Of a stretch of DNA of 64,000 nt, positions 43,891 through 53,478 are shown in pieces; positions within the stretch are counted from its first letter, which is position 1, and each line of letters starts with the position of its first letter. The position numbers were made by a program, and so were the translations under genes. The stretch lies in NCBI RefSeq assembly GCF_014646655.1, contig NZ_BMNR01000001.1, positions 688,572-752,571 of the forward strand. The letters run 5' to 3'. The notes beneath the pieces were generated by a model. It saw only the letters and a list, made by a program, of their open reading frames with translations, had not been told where the DNA came from and did not search any database. Source of the stretch: Yeosuana aromativorans. GTDB lineage: Bacteria > Bacteroidota > Bacteroidia > Flavobacteriales > Flavobacteriaceae.

Positions 43891-43959
43891 ACCATAACAT
43901 AAGTAGGTTAAGTTTATGGTAGATTTGGGGCAAAAAGGTGAACTCTCGTTCACCTTTTT
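43891..43959 (+). ncRNA. Candidate small RNA, copy 2
   Basis: A ~69-nt unit 210 bp downstream of copy 1. The exact -7 box TACATTTG (43879-43886) is followed by 4 bases and then ACCATAAC at 43891. ACCATAA pairs with TTATGGT (43914-43920) as a 7-bp 5' hairpin. The terminator is GGTGAAC (43937-43943) / GTTCACC (43948-43954), loop TCTC, then five T. The stem is perfect here and has one G-T pair in copy 1, while the loops differ completely; this is what selection on RNA structure would leave. Confidence 0.7.
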
Positions 43960-44013
43960 CATTTTTAATTCCCATGAGAAAATGACAATCTAACTTTTCA
44001 TTACAGAGCATAA

Positions 44014-44043
44014 AAAAAGCAAACCCAAAAAGGTTTGCTTTTT
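44014..44043 (-). terminator. Intrinsic terminator of sodA
   Basis: AAAAAGCAAACC (44014-44025) pairs with GGTTTGCTTTTT (44032-44043). On the minus strand a T-tract follows. It ends 22 bp from the sodA stop codon. Confidence 0.88.
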
Positions 44044-44065
44044 CATTATAAATATATTTTAATAT

Positions 44066-44674
44066 TTATTTTGCTTCTGCGTAACGTCTTTCAACTTCAT
44101 TCCAGTTAATCACATTAAAAAATGCGTTGATGTAATCTGGACGACGGTTTTGGTAGTTTAAGTAATAGGCGTGTTCCCACACATCAATTCCTAAGATAGG
44201 CGTTCCACCGCAAGAAACACCAGGCATTAATGGATTATCTTGGTTTGGTGTTGAGCAAATTTCAACCTTACCTCCTTTGTGAACGCATAACCAAGCCCAA
44301 CCAGAACCAAAACGAGTAGCGGCAGCCTTACTAAAAGCATCTTTAAAAGCATCTACTGAACCGTATGCTGCAATGATAGCTTCTTTTAATTCACCGGATA
44401 AATACCCTTTACCTTCTGGGTTCATTACCTCCCAATACAAGCAGTGATTGTAAAATCCACCTCCATTGTTTCTTACCGCCATATTATTCATATCCAAAGT
44501 AGCAAGAATATCTTCAATGGATTTATTTTCCATATCGGTTCCAGCTATTGCGGCGTTTAAATTGTTTGTATATCCTTGATGGTGTTTTGTATGGTGTATT
44601 TCCATTGTACGTGCATCAATATGAGGCTCTAAAGCATCATACGCATATCCTAATTTCGGTAATTCGAAAGCCAT
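44066..44674 (-). CDS. sodA: Superoxide dismutase (Fe/Mn family)
   Basis: 202 residues. It dismutates superoxide to oxygen and peroxide. Metal ligands are visible: His in [17 protein letters not shown], His in [16 protein letters not shown], and Asp and His in [21 protein letters not shown]. The protein lacks a signal peptide, so it is cytoplasmic. The residues [13 protein letters not shown] are shared by Fe and Mn forms, so metal choice cannot be told by eye. Divergent from addA with its own promoter and terminator. Confidence 0.96.
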   Translation of the reverse strand: MAFELPKLGYAYDALEPHIDARTMEIHHTKHHQGYTNNLNAAIAGTDMENKSIEDILATLDMNNMAVRNNGGGFYNHCLYWEVMNPEGKGYLSGELKEAIIAAYGSVDAFKDAFSKAAATRFGSGWAWLCVHKGGKVEICSTPNQDNPLMPGVSCGGTPILGIDVWEHAYYLNYQNRRPDYINAFFNVINWNEVERRYAEAK

Positions 44675-44712
44675 AATTATTTTGTTTTAATGTATTAATA
44701 TTTTATTTCATT

Positions 44713-44745
44713 CAAATTTACGCATTTACATACAAAACACTTCAA
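44713..44745 (-). promoter_or_regulatory. Promoter of sodA
   Basis: On the minus strand the -33 TTG (44743-44745) is followed after 22 bp by the exact -7 box TAAATTTG (44713-44720), within the 17-23 bp spacing reported for Flavobacterium. It leaves a ~35-nt leader before sodA. Confidence 0.65.
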
Positions 44746-44809
44746 TTAAAAATAATTAATTGTTATCAACTCATTGATAGTTTTTATCTTGTATGCAAAT
44801 TCATTGAAT

Positions 44810-47800
44810 ATGCAAAATGGCCATTCTTTTACAGTTTATAATGCATCTGCAGGAAGCGGAAAAACCTACTCGCTTGTAAAAGAATACCTTAAAATTTTAT
44901 TTAAGTCAGAAAGAAAAGAACCATTTAAACATATCCTGGCCATTACATTTACCAATAAAGCGGTTGCAGAAATGAAGGACCGCATAATTGAGACTTTAAA
45001 GTTGTTTTCAAACGAACGGATTTTAAAAGATTCCAATAGCATGTTTGAAGCTATTTGTGATGAGTTACAAATTGATGCAAGTACGCTTCATTTAAAATCT
45101 AAAAAACTTTTAGACACCATCATTCATAATTATGCGGCTTTTGATGTGTCTACTATTGATGGGTTTACCCACAAAATCATCAGGACTTTTGCACACGATT
45201 TAAAAATCCCTTTAAATTTTGAGGTTGAACTGGATCAGGATTCCCTTTTAAGTGAAGCGGTTGACAGCTTGATTTCAAAAGCTGGTACCGAAAAAAAACT
45301 AACCAAAGTACTGGTGGATTTTGCCATTGAAAAAGCGGATGATGATAAAAGCTGGGATGTTTCATATGATTTTAATAAGATTGCCAAACTATTGGTTAAT
45401 GAAAACGACATTCCGTTTATTGAAACCCTTAAAGACAAAACCATAGATGATTTTAACGTCCTTAAATCGCAACTAAAAACACAGATAAAACAAACTGAAA
45501 ACAATATTGTTGAAGTTGCAAAAGGTGTGTTAAGCTTAATTGACGAGTGTGGGTTGGAGTTTAATGATTTTTCTAGCGGTTACTTGCCTAAACATTTTAA
45601 AAATTTAGCTGATAGTAATTATGATTTGAACTTTGGCGCAAAATGGCAAACGGATTTAACCGAAAACAGTCCATTGTACCCAAAACGGATTACACAAAAT
45701 ATAGCTGAAACCATCGATGAAATCCAACCTCAGCTAGTTGAAGCTTTTAATACAACAAAAAAGGCCGTTTTTCAACTTAAATTTTTAAAATCATGCTATA
45801 AAAATATAACCCCGCTATCTGTTTTAAATGCCATAAATAAAGAACTTCAAGCATTAAAGGATGACCAAAACAAAATGCTTATTTCTGAATTTAACAGTAT
45901 TATAAGCAACGAAATCAAAAACCAACCAACACCATTTATTTACGAACGTATTGGTGAAAAATTCAAACATTATTTTATTGATGAATTCCAGGACACCTCG
46001 GTATTGCAGTGGAACAATTTAATGCCGCTCATAGACAACTCCCTTTCAGCAGAACACGGCAGTGCCTTATTGGTTGGTGATGCCAAACAAGCCATTTACC
46101 GTTGGCGGGGCGGACGGGCAGAACAGTTTATTGGTTTGTTCAATAAAACCAATAACCCGTTTCAAATAGAACAACATGTTGAAACCCTACCAAAAAATTA
46201 CAGAAGTTTTCAGGAAATTGTAAGTTTCAACAATGGCTTTTTTAAATTTTTGTCATCACAGGTTTTCAGTGATAAAACCCATGAATTGCTCTATCAAAAT
46301 TCATATCAAAACACATCTATAGAACTTAATGGCTATGTGAATCTTACTTTTTTGGATATTGACAAAGATGATGACCGTGATGAGTTATATACATCAAAAG
46401 TTTTGGAAACCATTAACGCTTGCCTTGAAAACAATTTTTCACTAGGGGACATCTGTGTTTTAGTGAGAAAGAAAAAAGAGGGTGTTGCCATTGCCAATTA
46501 TTTAAGCCAAGAAGGTATTCCCATCATTTCCTCTGAAACCTTATTGATTTACAATGCGCCCGAAGTTGCCTTTATAAATGATATGCTGACCTTATTGATT
46601 CAACCAAAAAACAATGATGTAAAAATTCGTGTGCTGGATTATTTGGCTCACAAGTTTGGTGTTGATGATAAACATGCTTTTTTTAGCAACCACATTCATT
46701 TACCAACTAACCAGTTTTTTAAAAGCCTTGAGGGTTTTGGTGTATTTATAAATAGCCATTCCCTGTTACAATTATCTCTTTATGATTTAACCGAAACCAT
46801 TGTGAGATGCTTTAATCTTGTAAAACAGTCTAATGCTTATGTTCAGTTTTATTTAGATATTGTTTTAGATTATACCCAGAAAAAGGGGTCAGATATTTCA
46901 GGGTTTTTAAGTTACTTTGAAAAGAAAAAAGACAGTTTAAGCATTGTGTCTCCAACAGGACAAAATGCTGTTCAAATCATGACCATTCATAAATCAAAAG
47001 GGTTGGAATTCCCTGTTGTTATTTTTCCTTATGCTGATTTGGATATTTACTTTGAAAAAGAACCCAAAGCGTGGTTCCCTTTAGAAGAGGATACGTTTAA
47101 CGGATTTTCCCATACACTTTTAAATTACAATAAGGATTTTGAGCATTATGGAGCAAATGGGTTGAACATTTTTAATGTACACGAATCTGAAAAAGAACTG
47201 GACAACATCAACTTGTTATATGTAGCATTAACGCGTGCCATTGAGCAGTTGCATATCATTTCAAAAAAAGATATTTCTACCAAAAACGAAGTAAACAATA
47301 AGCGGTTTTCCGGATTGTTTATTAATTACCTGATGCATTTAGGGTTATGGAATGATTCCAATCTAAGTTATAGCTTTGGTAACCCAGAAAAATCTTCTAC
47401 AGATTCTTTAAGGAAATCAGCTTTGAAGGAACTGGAATTTATATCATCTGCCAAAGAAGATCACAATATACGTATCGTGACTAGTTCTGGCTATCTGTGG
47501 GATTCGCATCAAGAACAAGCTATAGAAAAAGGAAATCTTATACATAACATGCTATCTAAAATCAAAACAAAAGATGATGTGGATTTTGTTGTAAATGATT
47601 TTATCATGTCATCCATGATAACCAAAGAACAAGCGGGAAGCCTAAAAAAAACGATTTTTGAAATCATTGACCATCCCAAACTCACTGCTTGCTTTAGTTC
47701 GGAGAATACCATTTATAACGAAAGGGATATTATAACCAAACAAGGTCATGTTTTAAGGCCGGATAGAGTTATTATAAACTCTAATAACGAAGCTATTATA

Positions 47801-47944
47801 GTTGATTACAAAACAGGTCAGGAAGATAAAAGCCACGTACAACAAGTTATAACGTATCAAGATGTTTTGGAAGACATGAACTTTAGCGTTATTAAAAAAA
47901 TTCTTGTCTATATAGATAAAACCATTCACGTAAAAGAAGTTTAA
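44810..47944 (+). CDS. addA: UvrD/RecB-like helicase-nuclease (AddA-like)
   Basis: 1044 residues from the ATG giving MQNGHSFTVYNASAGSGKTYSL; the longer frame adds 12 residues before the start. Superfamily 1 helicase motifs: Walker A ASAGSGKT, motif Ia AITFTNKAVAEMKDRI, motif II DEFQDTS, motif III GDAKQAIYRWRGG, motif V TIHKSKGLEFPVVIFP and motif VI LLYVALTRA. A RecB-type nuclease closes the protein: GNLIHNML, RPDRVII and IIVDYKTGQ with the Asp and Lys. It should process double-strand breaks with the addB-like gene 2.8 kb downstream, separated here by kbl and ompA. Confidence 0.9.
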   Translation: MQNGHSFTVYNASAGSGKTYSLVKEYLKILFKSERKEPFKHILAITFTNKAVAEMKDRIIETLKLFSNERILKDSNSMFEAICDELQIDASTLHLKSKKLLDTIIHNYAAFDVSTIDGFTHKIIRTFAHDLKIPLNFEVELDQDSLLSEAVDSLISKAGTEKKLTKVLVDFAIEKADDDKSWDVSYDFNKIAKLLVNENDIPFIETLKDKTIDDFNVLKSQLKTQIKQTENNIVEVAKGVLSLIDECGLEFNDFSSGYLPKHFKNLADSNYDLNFGAKWQTDLTENSPLYPKRITQNIAETIDEIQPQLVEAFNTTKKAVFQLKFLKSCYKNITPLSVLNAINKELQALKDDQNKMLISEFNSIISNEIKNQPTPFIYERIGEKFKHYFIDEFQDTSVLQWNNLMPLIDNSLSAEHGSALLVGDAKQAIYRWRGGRAEQFIGLFNKTNNPFQIEQHVETLPKNYRSFQEIVSFNNGFFKFLSSQVFSDKTHELLYQNSYQNTSIELNGYVNLTFLDIDKDDDRDELYTSKVLETINACLENNFSLGDICVLVRKKKEGVAIANYLSQEGIPIISSETLLIYNAPEVAFINDMLTLLIQPKNNDVKIRVLDYLAHKFGVDDKHAFFSNHIHLPTNQFFKSLEGFGVFINSHSLLQLSLYDLTETIVRCFNLVKQSNAYVQFYLDIVLDYTQKKGSDISGFLSYFEKKKDSLSIVSPTGQNAVQIMTIHKSKGLEFPVVIFPYADLDIYFEKEPKAWFPLEEDTFNGFSHTLLNYNKDFEHYGANGLNIFNVHESEKELDNINLLYVALTRAIEQLHIISKKDISTKNEVNNKRFSGLFINYLMHLGLWNDSNLSYSFGNPEKSSTDSLRKSALKELEFISSAKEDHNIRIVTSSGYLWDSHQEQAIEKGNLIHNMLSKIKTKDDVDFVVNDFIMSSMITKEQAGSLKKTIFEIIDHPKLTACFSSENTIYNERDIITKQGHVLRPDRVIINSNNEAIIVDYKTGQEDKSHVQQVITYQDVLEDMNFSVIKKILVYIDKTIHVKEV

Positions 47945-47967
47945 CTTTGTAAAAAATTAACAGGATT

Positions 47968-49161
47968 ATGTACAGTAAACTAAAACAACATTTACAGCAA
48001 GAACTTCAGGAAATAAAAGATAACGGGCTTTATAAAACAGAACGGATTATCACGTCTGCCCAAGGTGCAGAGATTACTTTAAATACAGGCGAAACCGTTT
48101 TAAACTTTTGTGCCAACAATTATTTAGGATTGTCATCTCACCCAGATGTTATTCAAGCGGCCAAAGACACCATGGATACACATGGGTTTGGCATGTCTTC
48201 AGTGCGTTTTATTTGCGGAACCCAAGATATCCATAAAGAACTGGAGCAAAAAATAGCAGATTTTTACCAAACAGAAGACACTATATTGTATGCAGCGGCT
48301 TTTGATGCCAATGGCGGGGTTTTTGAACCTTTATTTGGTCCCGAGGATGCCATTATCTCAGATTCTTTAAATCACGCCTCAATTATTGATGGTGTTCGTC
48401 TATGCAAAGCCGCCAGATACCGGTATGAAAACAGTAATATGACAGATTTGGAAAAGCAACTTATCGCAGCAAATGAAAATGGCGCCCGTTTTAAGATTAT
48501 TGTAACCGATGGTGTATTTTCAATGGATGGTTTGGTTGCTCCCTTAGATAAAATCTGTGATCTAGCAGAACAATATGATGCCTTGGTCATGATAGATGAA
48601 TGCCATGCTGCCGGATTTATAGGCAAAACAGGCAGAGGGACCCTTGAGGAAAAAGGCGTTATGGGAAGAATTGATATCATTACAGGAACTTTAGGAAAGG
48701 CCTTAGGCGGTGCAATGGGTGGTTATACAACCGGCAAAAAAGAAATTATTGATATGTTGCGCCAGCGTTCTAGGCCATATTTATTCTCAAATTCTTTGGC
48801 TCCAGCTATTGTTGGTGCTTCTATAAAGGTTTTTGATATGTTGAGCAACGACACAAAATTGAGAGATACTTTAGAATGGAACACAAATTATTTCAAAAAA
48901 GGCATGAAAGATGCCGGTTTTGATATCATTGATGGTGATTCTGCCATCGTTCCAGTCATGTTATACGATGCAAAACTGTCCCAAACCATGGCCAATATGC
49001 TTTTAAAAGAGGGCATTTACGTAATTGGGTTCTTTTTTCCTGTTGTTCCAAAAGAAAAAGCAAGAATAAGAGTACAATTGTCTTCTGCCCATACAAAAGC
49101 GCATCTAGATAAGGCTATTCTTGCATTTACAAAAGTTGGCAAATCACTAAATGTTATCTAA
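47968..49161 (+). CDS. kbl: Glycine C-acetyltransferase (2-amino-3-ketobutyrate CoA ligase)
   Basis: 397 residues, standard for Kbl. A PLP enzyme joining acetyl-CoA and glycine to 2-amino-3-ketobutyrate, or the reverse in threonine breakdown. The PLP Lys is in [36 protein letters not shown] binds the cofactor. No threonine dehydrogenase gene is adjacent. It starts 23 bp after the addA-like gene and may be co-transcribed. Confidence 0.94.
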   Translation: MYSKLKQHLQQELQEIKDNGLYKTERIITSAQGAEITLNTGETVLNFCANNYLGLSSHPDVIQAAKDTMDTHGFGMSSVRFICGTQDIHKELEQKIADFYQTEDTILYAAAFDANGGVFEPLFGPEDAIISDSLNHASIIDGVRLCKAARYRYENSNMTDLEKQLIAANENGARFKIIVTDGVFSMDGLVAPLDKICDLAEQYDALVMIDECHAAGFIGKTGRGTLEEKGVMGRIDIITGTLGKALGGAMGGYTTGKKEIIDMLRQRSRPYLFSNSLAPAIVGASIKVFDMLSNDTKLRDTLEWNTNYFKKGMKDAGFDIIDGDSAIVPVMLYDAKLSQTMANMLLKEGIYVIGFFFPVVPKEKARIRVQLSSAHTKAHLDKAILAFTKVGKSLNVI

Positions 49162-49208
49162 AAACAGCTCTGAACCATTGATAATTAAAGAAAATCATCA
49201 TTTTTTTA

Positions 49209-49216
49209 TATATTTG
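49209..49216 (+). promoter_or_regulatory. -7 box for ompA
   Basis: TATATTTG, exact TANNTTTG, 68 bp before the start codon, giving a leader of about 60 nt, long for this window. Highly expressed porin genes often carry such leaders, but no structure was established here. Confidence 0.5.
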
Positions 49217-49284
49217 TCTTTGTTAATAAAATTTAACAACTTACTTTTGTTTACAATTAACACTTAAAAATTAAACTTTTGAAT

Positions 49285-50643
49285 ATGAAAAATCTTAGCA
49301 GATTATTGTTCGCTATGTTGCTTGTACTTGGTTATAGCAACGCTAATGCGCAAGACAAAAACAACCCATGGCAAATTACTATTGGGGCAAACGCAGTTGA
49401 TTTCTATCCTACTGGAGAAAATGCTCCTCTAGGTGACATTTTTAGTGAATACTTCAATGTAAGTGACCACTGGAATATTTTACCATCATTATCATCAATC
49501 TCAGTATCAAAGTATTTAAGTGATGGATTCTCTTTTGGAGTAGCTGGATCTATAAATAAAATAACTAAATGGGGAGATGCTTCAGTTAATGATTTATCTT
49601 ATTATGGCATTGACGGAACCATTAAGTATAGCCTTGGTGAATTATTAAACTCTAGCGTTATTGAGCCTTACCTAGGCGTTGGTGGAGGTTACACTTGGGT
49701 AGATGAAATTGGTGCTGGAACATTAAACGGAACTGTAGGATTTAACATTTGGGTGAGTGATAACGTAGGTTTCACTATTCAATCAGCATATAAACATTCT
49801 TTTGAAGATTACTTAAATACACATTTCCAACACACAGCTGGTGTTTCTATCAAATTTGGTGGAACTGACACTGACGGTGATGGTATCTATGACAAAGATG
49901 ATGCTTGTCCAGACGTTGCTGGTTTAGCAGCATTCAATGGTTGTCCTGATACTGACGGTGATGGTATTGAAGACAGTAAAGATTCTTGTCCAAACGAAGC
50001 TGGTTTAGCTGAGTTTAACGGTTGCCCTGACACTGACGGTGACGGCGTTGCTGATAAAGACGATGCTTGCCCAACTGTAGCTGGTTTAAAAGCCTTAGCT
50101 GGTTGTCCAGATGCTGATGGTGATGGTGTTAAAGATTCAGATGACAAATGTCCTAACACTGCTGGTCCTGCTGCAAATCAAGGTTGCCCTTGGCCAGACA
50201 CTGACGGTGATGGTGTTTTAGACAAAGACGATAAATGTCCAGATGTTAAAGGTACTGTTGCCAACAACGGATGTCCTGAAGTATCTGCAGAAGTTCAAAA
50301 AACATTAAATGAATATGCTAAAACAATTTTATTTGATACTGGTAAATCAAGTATCAAAAAACAATCTGCAGCTGTCTTAGGTGATATCATCAAAATTCTT
50401 AAAGAATACCCAACAGCTAAATTTACTGTTGAAGGACACACTGATAGCGTAGGTAGCGAAGCTTTAAATCAAAAATTATCTGATGCTAGAGCTAATGCTG
50501 TAAAACAATACTTAATTGAAAACGGTATTGATGCCTTTAGATTATCTGCTCTTGGTTATGGTGAATCTAAACCAATTGACACAAATGCTACTGCCAAAGG
50601 TAGAGCTAACAACAGACGTGTTGAAATTAACTTAGCTAAATAA
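49285..50643 (+). CDS. OmpA family outer membrane protein with thrombospondin type 3 repeats
   Basis: 452 residues. Signal peptide (ending YSNANAQ, cleaved near residue 23). An N-terminal beta-barrel of about 170 residues ends at [16 protein letters not shown]. Five Ca-binding type 3 repeats follow (about residues 193-330), each with DTDGDG and CP units, for example [20 protein letters not shown]. The OmpA peptidoglycan-binding domain (about 345-450) has [30 protein letters not shown] and [13 protein letters not shown]. It tethers the outer membrane to the wall and is likely a major surface protein. A strong terminator follows. Confidence 0.94.
   Translation: MKNLSRLLFAMLLVLGYSNANAQDKNNPWQITIGANAVDFYPTGENAPLGDIFSEYFNVSDHWNILPSLSSISVSKYLSDGFSFGVAGSINKITKWGDASVNDLSYYGIDGTIKYSLGELLNSSVIEPYLGVGGGYTWVDEIGAGTLNGTVGFNIWVSDNVGFTIQSAYKHSFEDYLNTHFQHTAGVSIKFGGTDTDGDGIYDKDDACPDVAGLAAFNGCPDTDGDGIEDSKDSCPNEAGLAEFNGCPDTDGDGVADKDDACPTVAGLKALAGCPDADGDGVKDSDDKCPNTAGPAANQGCPWPDTDGDGVLDKDDKCPDVKGTVANNGCPEVSAEVQKTLNEYAKTILFDTGKSSIKKQSAAVLGDIIKILKEYPTAKFTVEGHTDSVGSEALNQKLSDARANAVKQYLIENGIDAFRLSALGYGESKPIDTNATAKGRANNRRVEINLAK
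49868..50280 (+). repeat. Type 3 repeat DNA in the OmpA gene
   Basis: Five tandem coding units with the periodic core ACTGACGGTGATGGT. They encode Asp-rich Ca-binding loops and are part of the gene, not a separate element. Confidence 0.85.
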
Positions 50644-50669
50644 ATTAGTTAACAAATAATATGTTTAAA

Positions 50670-50698
50670 AACGCTTCGGATATCCCGAAGCGTTTTTT
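50670..50698 (+). terminator. Intrinsic terminator of ompA
   Basis: AACGCTTCGG (50670-50679) pairs perfectly with CCGAAGCGTT (50685-50694), then a T-tract. It lies 27 bp after the stop codon and 12 bp before the next start. Confidence 0.92.
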
Positions 50699-50709
50699 AT
50701 TTTTATGTA

Positions 50710-53475
50710 ATGGCTAATTTTATTTTTGATGTCCTAAAAGATTTGCAAAACAAAAACGCAGATCTATCTTCAATCACTTTTATTTTACCCAGTAAAAGAG
50801 CGGGGTTGTTTTTACAACACCAACTATCTTTTGTGGTTAAAGAAACCATGTTCTTGCCCAAGATCTGGAGTATTGAGGAATTTGTTGAAGAGCTCTCTCA
50901 GCTTAAAACCATTTCAAACACAGAACTCCTCTTTGAATTTTATAGCACTTATAGCAACCTCACTAAAAAAGATGACGTTGAACCTTTTGATTCATTTTCA
51001 AAATGGGCACAAATACTCCTTCAAGATTTTAATGAGATTGATCGCTATCGCATTCCACAAGATCACATATTCAATTATTTAAGTGCCATTAAAGAAACTG
51101 AAAACCTACATTGGTCACTTGAAGAAAACCAAACAGATTTTATTAAAAAATATTTAGCGTTTTGGAATAAACTCCACACCTACTATAGCCATTTCACAGA
51201 AGTATTATTATCAAGAAAATCAGGGTACCAAGGCCTCATTTACAGAGAGGCCGTTGAAAATCTAGAAAGCTATATTCAAAACAGTCAAGATATTAGACAT
51301 GTTTTTTTAGGATTTAACGCCCTTAATACATGTGAAGAAACTATTATCCAAGAATTATTGCAAAATGGTCTGGCTGATATTTATTGGGATATTGATGAGG
51401 TGTTTTTAAACAATCCCATTCATGATGCAGGTTTGTTTACAAGAGCCCACAAAAAAAATTGGAGTTATTTTAAAAACAATCCGTTTAACTGGATAACAAA
51501 TAATTATTCAAAAGACAAAAACATATCCGTTTATGGGATTCCCAAAAATATTGGTCAGGCCAAATTTATTGGTACGCTACTCAATCAATTGAAAACAGAA
51601 AATACATCATTAAGTAATACCGCTGTTGTATTGGGAGATGAAACCTTATTGATTCCTGTTTTAAATTCTTTGCCACCTAACGTAGATGCCTTAAATATAA
51701 CCATGGGGTTTCCGCTAAAATCAATCCCTTTAGCTTCCTTGTTTGAGTACTTATTCCACATTCATAAAACAGATAGCCAATCATTCTATTATAAAGACAT
51801 TATTAACCTGGTGTCACATCCTTTTATCAGGCCTTTGTTTTATGCAAATGACTCGGATTACGCATCAAAACTCATTCAAACTATAGAAGAAAACAACCTG
51901 ATTTATATATCGGGCCAACGTATAAAAGAAATAACAGATTCAACCAATACTGATTTAATAGATACGTTGTTGGAAAGCTGGGATTCTATTGATTTTGCGT
52001 TAAAAAAATGTTCCCAACTTATCCTGATTATCAAATCTCATTTAGATAAAAACAAATTAGCTAATGTTTTGTCCTTGGAATACTTGTTCCGTTTTAATGA
52101 GTTGTTTAATGAGCTTTCCCGGTTAAACTCCAGCTACAACCACATCAAGGATGTTTCAACGCTGTACAGTATTTACAAAGAATTATTGAGTTCTGAAACC
52201 TTGGATTTTAAGGGAGAACCCCTAGAAGGTTTGCAAATTATGGGTATGTTGGAATCACGTGTGCTGGATTTTGAAACCGTTATTATTTCCTCGGTTAATG
52301 AAGGCATCCTTCCGGCAGGAAAAAGCAATAATTCGTTTATTCCATTTGATGTTAAATTAGAGAACAACCTGCCCACATACAAAGAAAAAGATGCTGTTTA
52401 CACCTATCATTTTTACCGATTGTTACAACGTGCAAAAAACATCCATCTCTTATACAATACAGAAGCCGATGTGCTAACTGGTGGAGAAAAAAGTAGATTC
52501 ATTACACAATTAGAAATTGAAGGAATCCACAATATCTCGCATCAAATTATTACACCAAAAGTTCCAAGTATCAATCCTGTTTTAAAGGTCTTTGAAAAAA
52601 CACCTTTGGTTTTAGATGCTTTAAAAGCCATTGCTGAAAAAGGGTTTTCTCCATCATCACTTACAAACTATATACGAAACCCTATTGATTTTTATTACCA
52701 AAAAGTTTTAAAGATTAAAGAGTATGATAATGTTGAAGAAACCGTTGCGGCCAATACCTTAGGGACCGTAATACACAATACACTTGAGGATTTTTATAAA
52801 ACTCACATTGGACGCTTTTTGAGTATTGAGGATATCAACAACATGAAACCGCTCATCACAAAAACAGTCGCCCTTCATTTTAAAGATGTTTATAAAGAAG
52901 GTGATATCACCAAAGGAAAAAACTTAATTGTATTTGAAATTGCAAAACGTTATGTGTCCAACTTCTTAGATTTAGAAATAAACGATTTAAAACAAGGAAA
53001 CACCATAAAAATCATAGGTATTGAAACCGAAGCAAATGCAGTAATTGATTTTCCTGAACTTGATTTCCACATTAAAATTATTGGTAAAATTGATAGAATT
53101 GACGAATATAATGGTGTAACCAGAATTATAGATTATAAATCTGGAAACGTAGGGCAAGGAGATGTAGAGATAGTAAACTGGGAGGATATTACAACCGATT
53201 ATAAAAAGTACAGCAAACCGTTTCAAATACTTACTTATGCCTACATGATGCAGTTTTCTGGCAAGTTGAAATTCCCTATTGAAGCTGGTATTATATCCTT
53301 TAAAAACTTGAAATCAGGATTTTTGAAATTTGCAACAAAAGACCGGGTTGGTGCTTATGCCAAAAAGGATACTTTAATTACCGATGAAACATTGGAGCAT
53401 TTTAAGGTTGAATTAAAAAGCCTTATTTTAGAAATCTGCAATCCAGACGTTCCGTTTACTGAAAAAGAAATCTAA
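50710..53475 (+). CDS. addB: PD-(D/E)XK nuclease family protein (AddB-like, no Fe-S cysteines)
   Basis: 921 residues. The N-terminal inactive helicase-like part begins NFIFDVLKDLQNKNADLSSITFILPSKRAGLFLQHQL, as in AddB proteins. The C-terminal nuclease has GTVIHNTLEDFY, GKIDRIDEY and TRIIDYKSGNV, so the His, Asp and Asp-Lys residues are present. AddB normally places Cys at the start of this domain (a CPFxFF-type motif) for an iron-sulfur cluster; here the equivalent is SLTNYIRNPIDFYYQ, with Asn in place of Cys, and only one Cys lies near the end. Likely partner of the addA-like gene at 44.8 kb. Confidence 0.82.
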   Translation: MANFIFDVLKDLQNKNADLSSITFILPSKRAGLFLQHQLSFVVKETMFLPKIWSIEEFVEELSQLKTISNTELLFEFYSTYSNLTKKDDVEPFDSFSKWAQILLQDFNEIDRYRIPQDHIFNYLSAIKETENLHWSLEENQTDFIKKYLAFWNKLHTYYSHFTEVLLSRKSGYQGLIYREAVENLESYIQNSQDIRHVFLGFNALNTCEETIIQELLQNGLADIYWDIDEVFLNNPIHDAGLFTRAHKKNWSYFKNNPFNWITNNYSKDKNISVYGIPKNIGQAKFIGTLLNQLKTENTSLSNTAVVLGDETLLIPVLNSLPPNVDALNITMGFPLKSIPLASLFEYLFHIHKTDSQSFYYKDIINLVSHPFIRPLFYANDSDYASKLIQTIEENNLIYISGQRIKEITDSTNTDLIDTLLESWDSIDFALKKCSQLILIIKSHLDKNKLANVLSLEYLFRFNELFNELSRLNSSYNHIKDVSTLYSIYKELLSSETLDFKGEPLEGLQIMGMLESRVLDFETVIISSVNEGILPAGKSNNSFIPFDVKLENNLPTYKEKDAVYTYHFYRLLQRAKNIHLLYNTEADVLTGGEKSRFITQLEIEGIHNISHQIITPKVPSINPVLKVFEKTPLVLDALKAIAEKGFSPSSLTNYIRNPIDFYYQKVLKIKEYDNVEETVAANTLGTVIHNTLEDFYKTHIGRFLSIEDINNMKPLITKTVALHFKDVYKEGDITKGKNLIVFEIAKRYVSNFLDLEINDLKQGNTIKIIGIETEANAVIDFPELDFHIKIIGKIDRIDEYNGVTRIIDYKSGNVGQGDVEIVNWEDITTDYKKYSKPFQILTYAYMMQFSGKLKFPIEAGIISFKNLKSGFLKFATKDRVGAYAKKDTLITDETLEHFKVELKSLILEICNPDVPFTEKEI

Positions 53476-53478
53476 ACT

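Noticed and set aside
43681-43959. Internal ATG in both small RNA units as a short peptide gene
   Set aside because: The frames start alike (Met-Val-Asp-Leu-Gly-Gln-Lys) but an A-tract length difference shifts them, and downstream sequence is unrelated.
49887-50159. Antisense reading frame across the OmpA repeats
   Set aside because: A shadow of the repeated Asp/Gly codons in the true gene; no start signal or family resemblance.
49868-50280. Tandem DNA repeats as a separate element
   Set aside because: They encode the thrombospondin type 3 repeats of the OmpA protein in frame.
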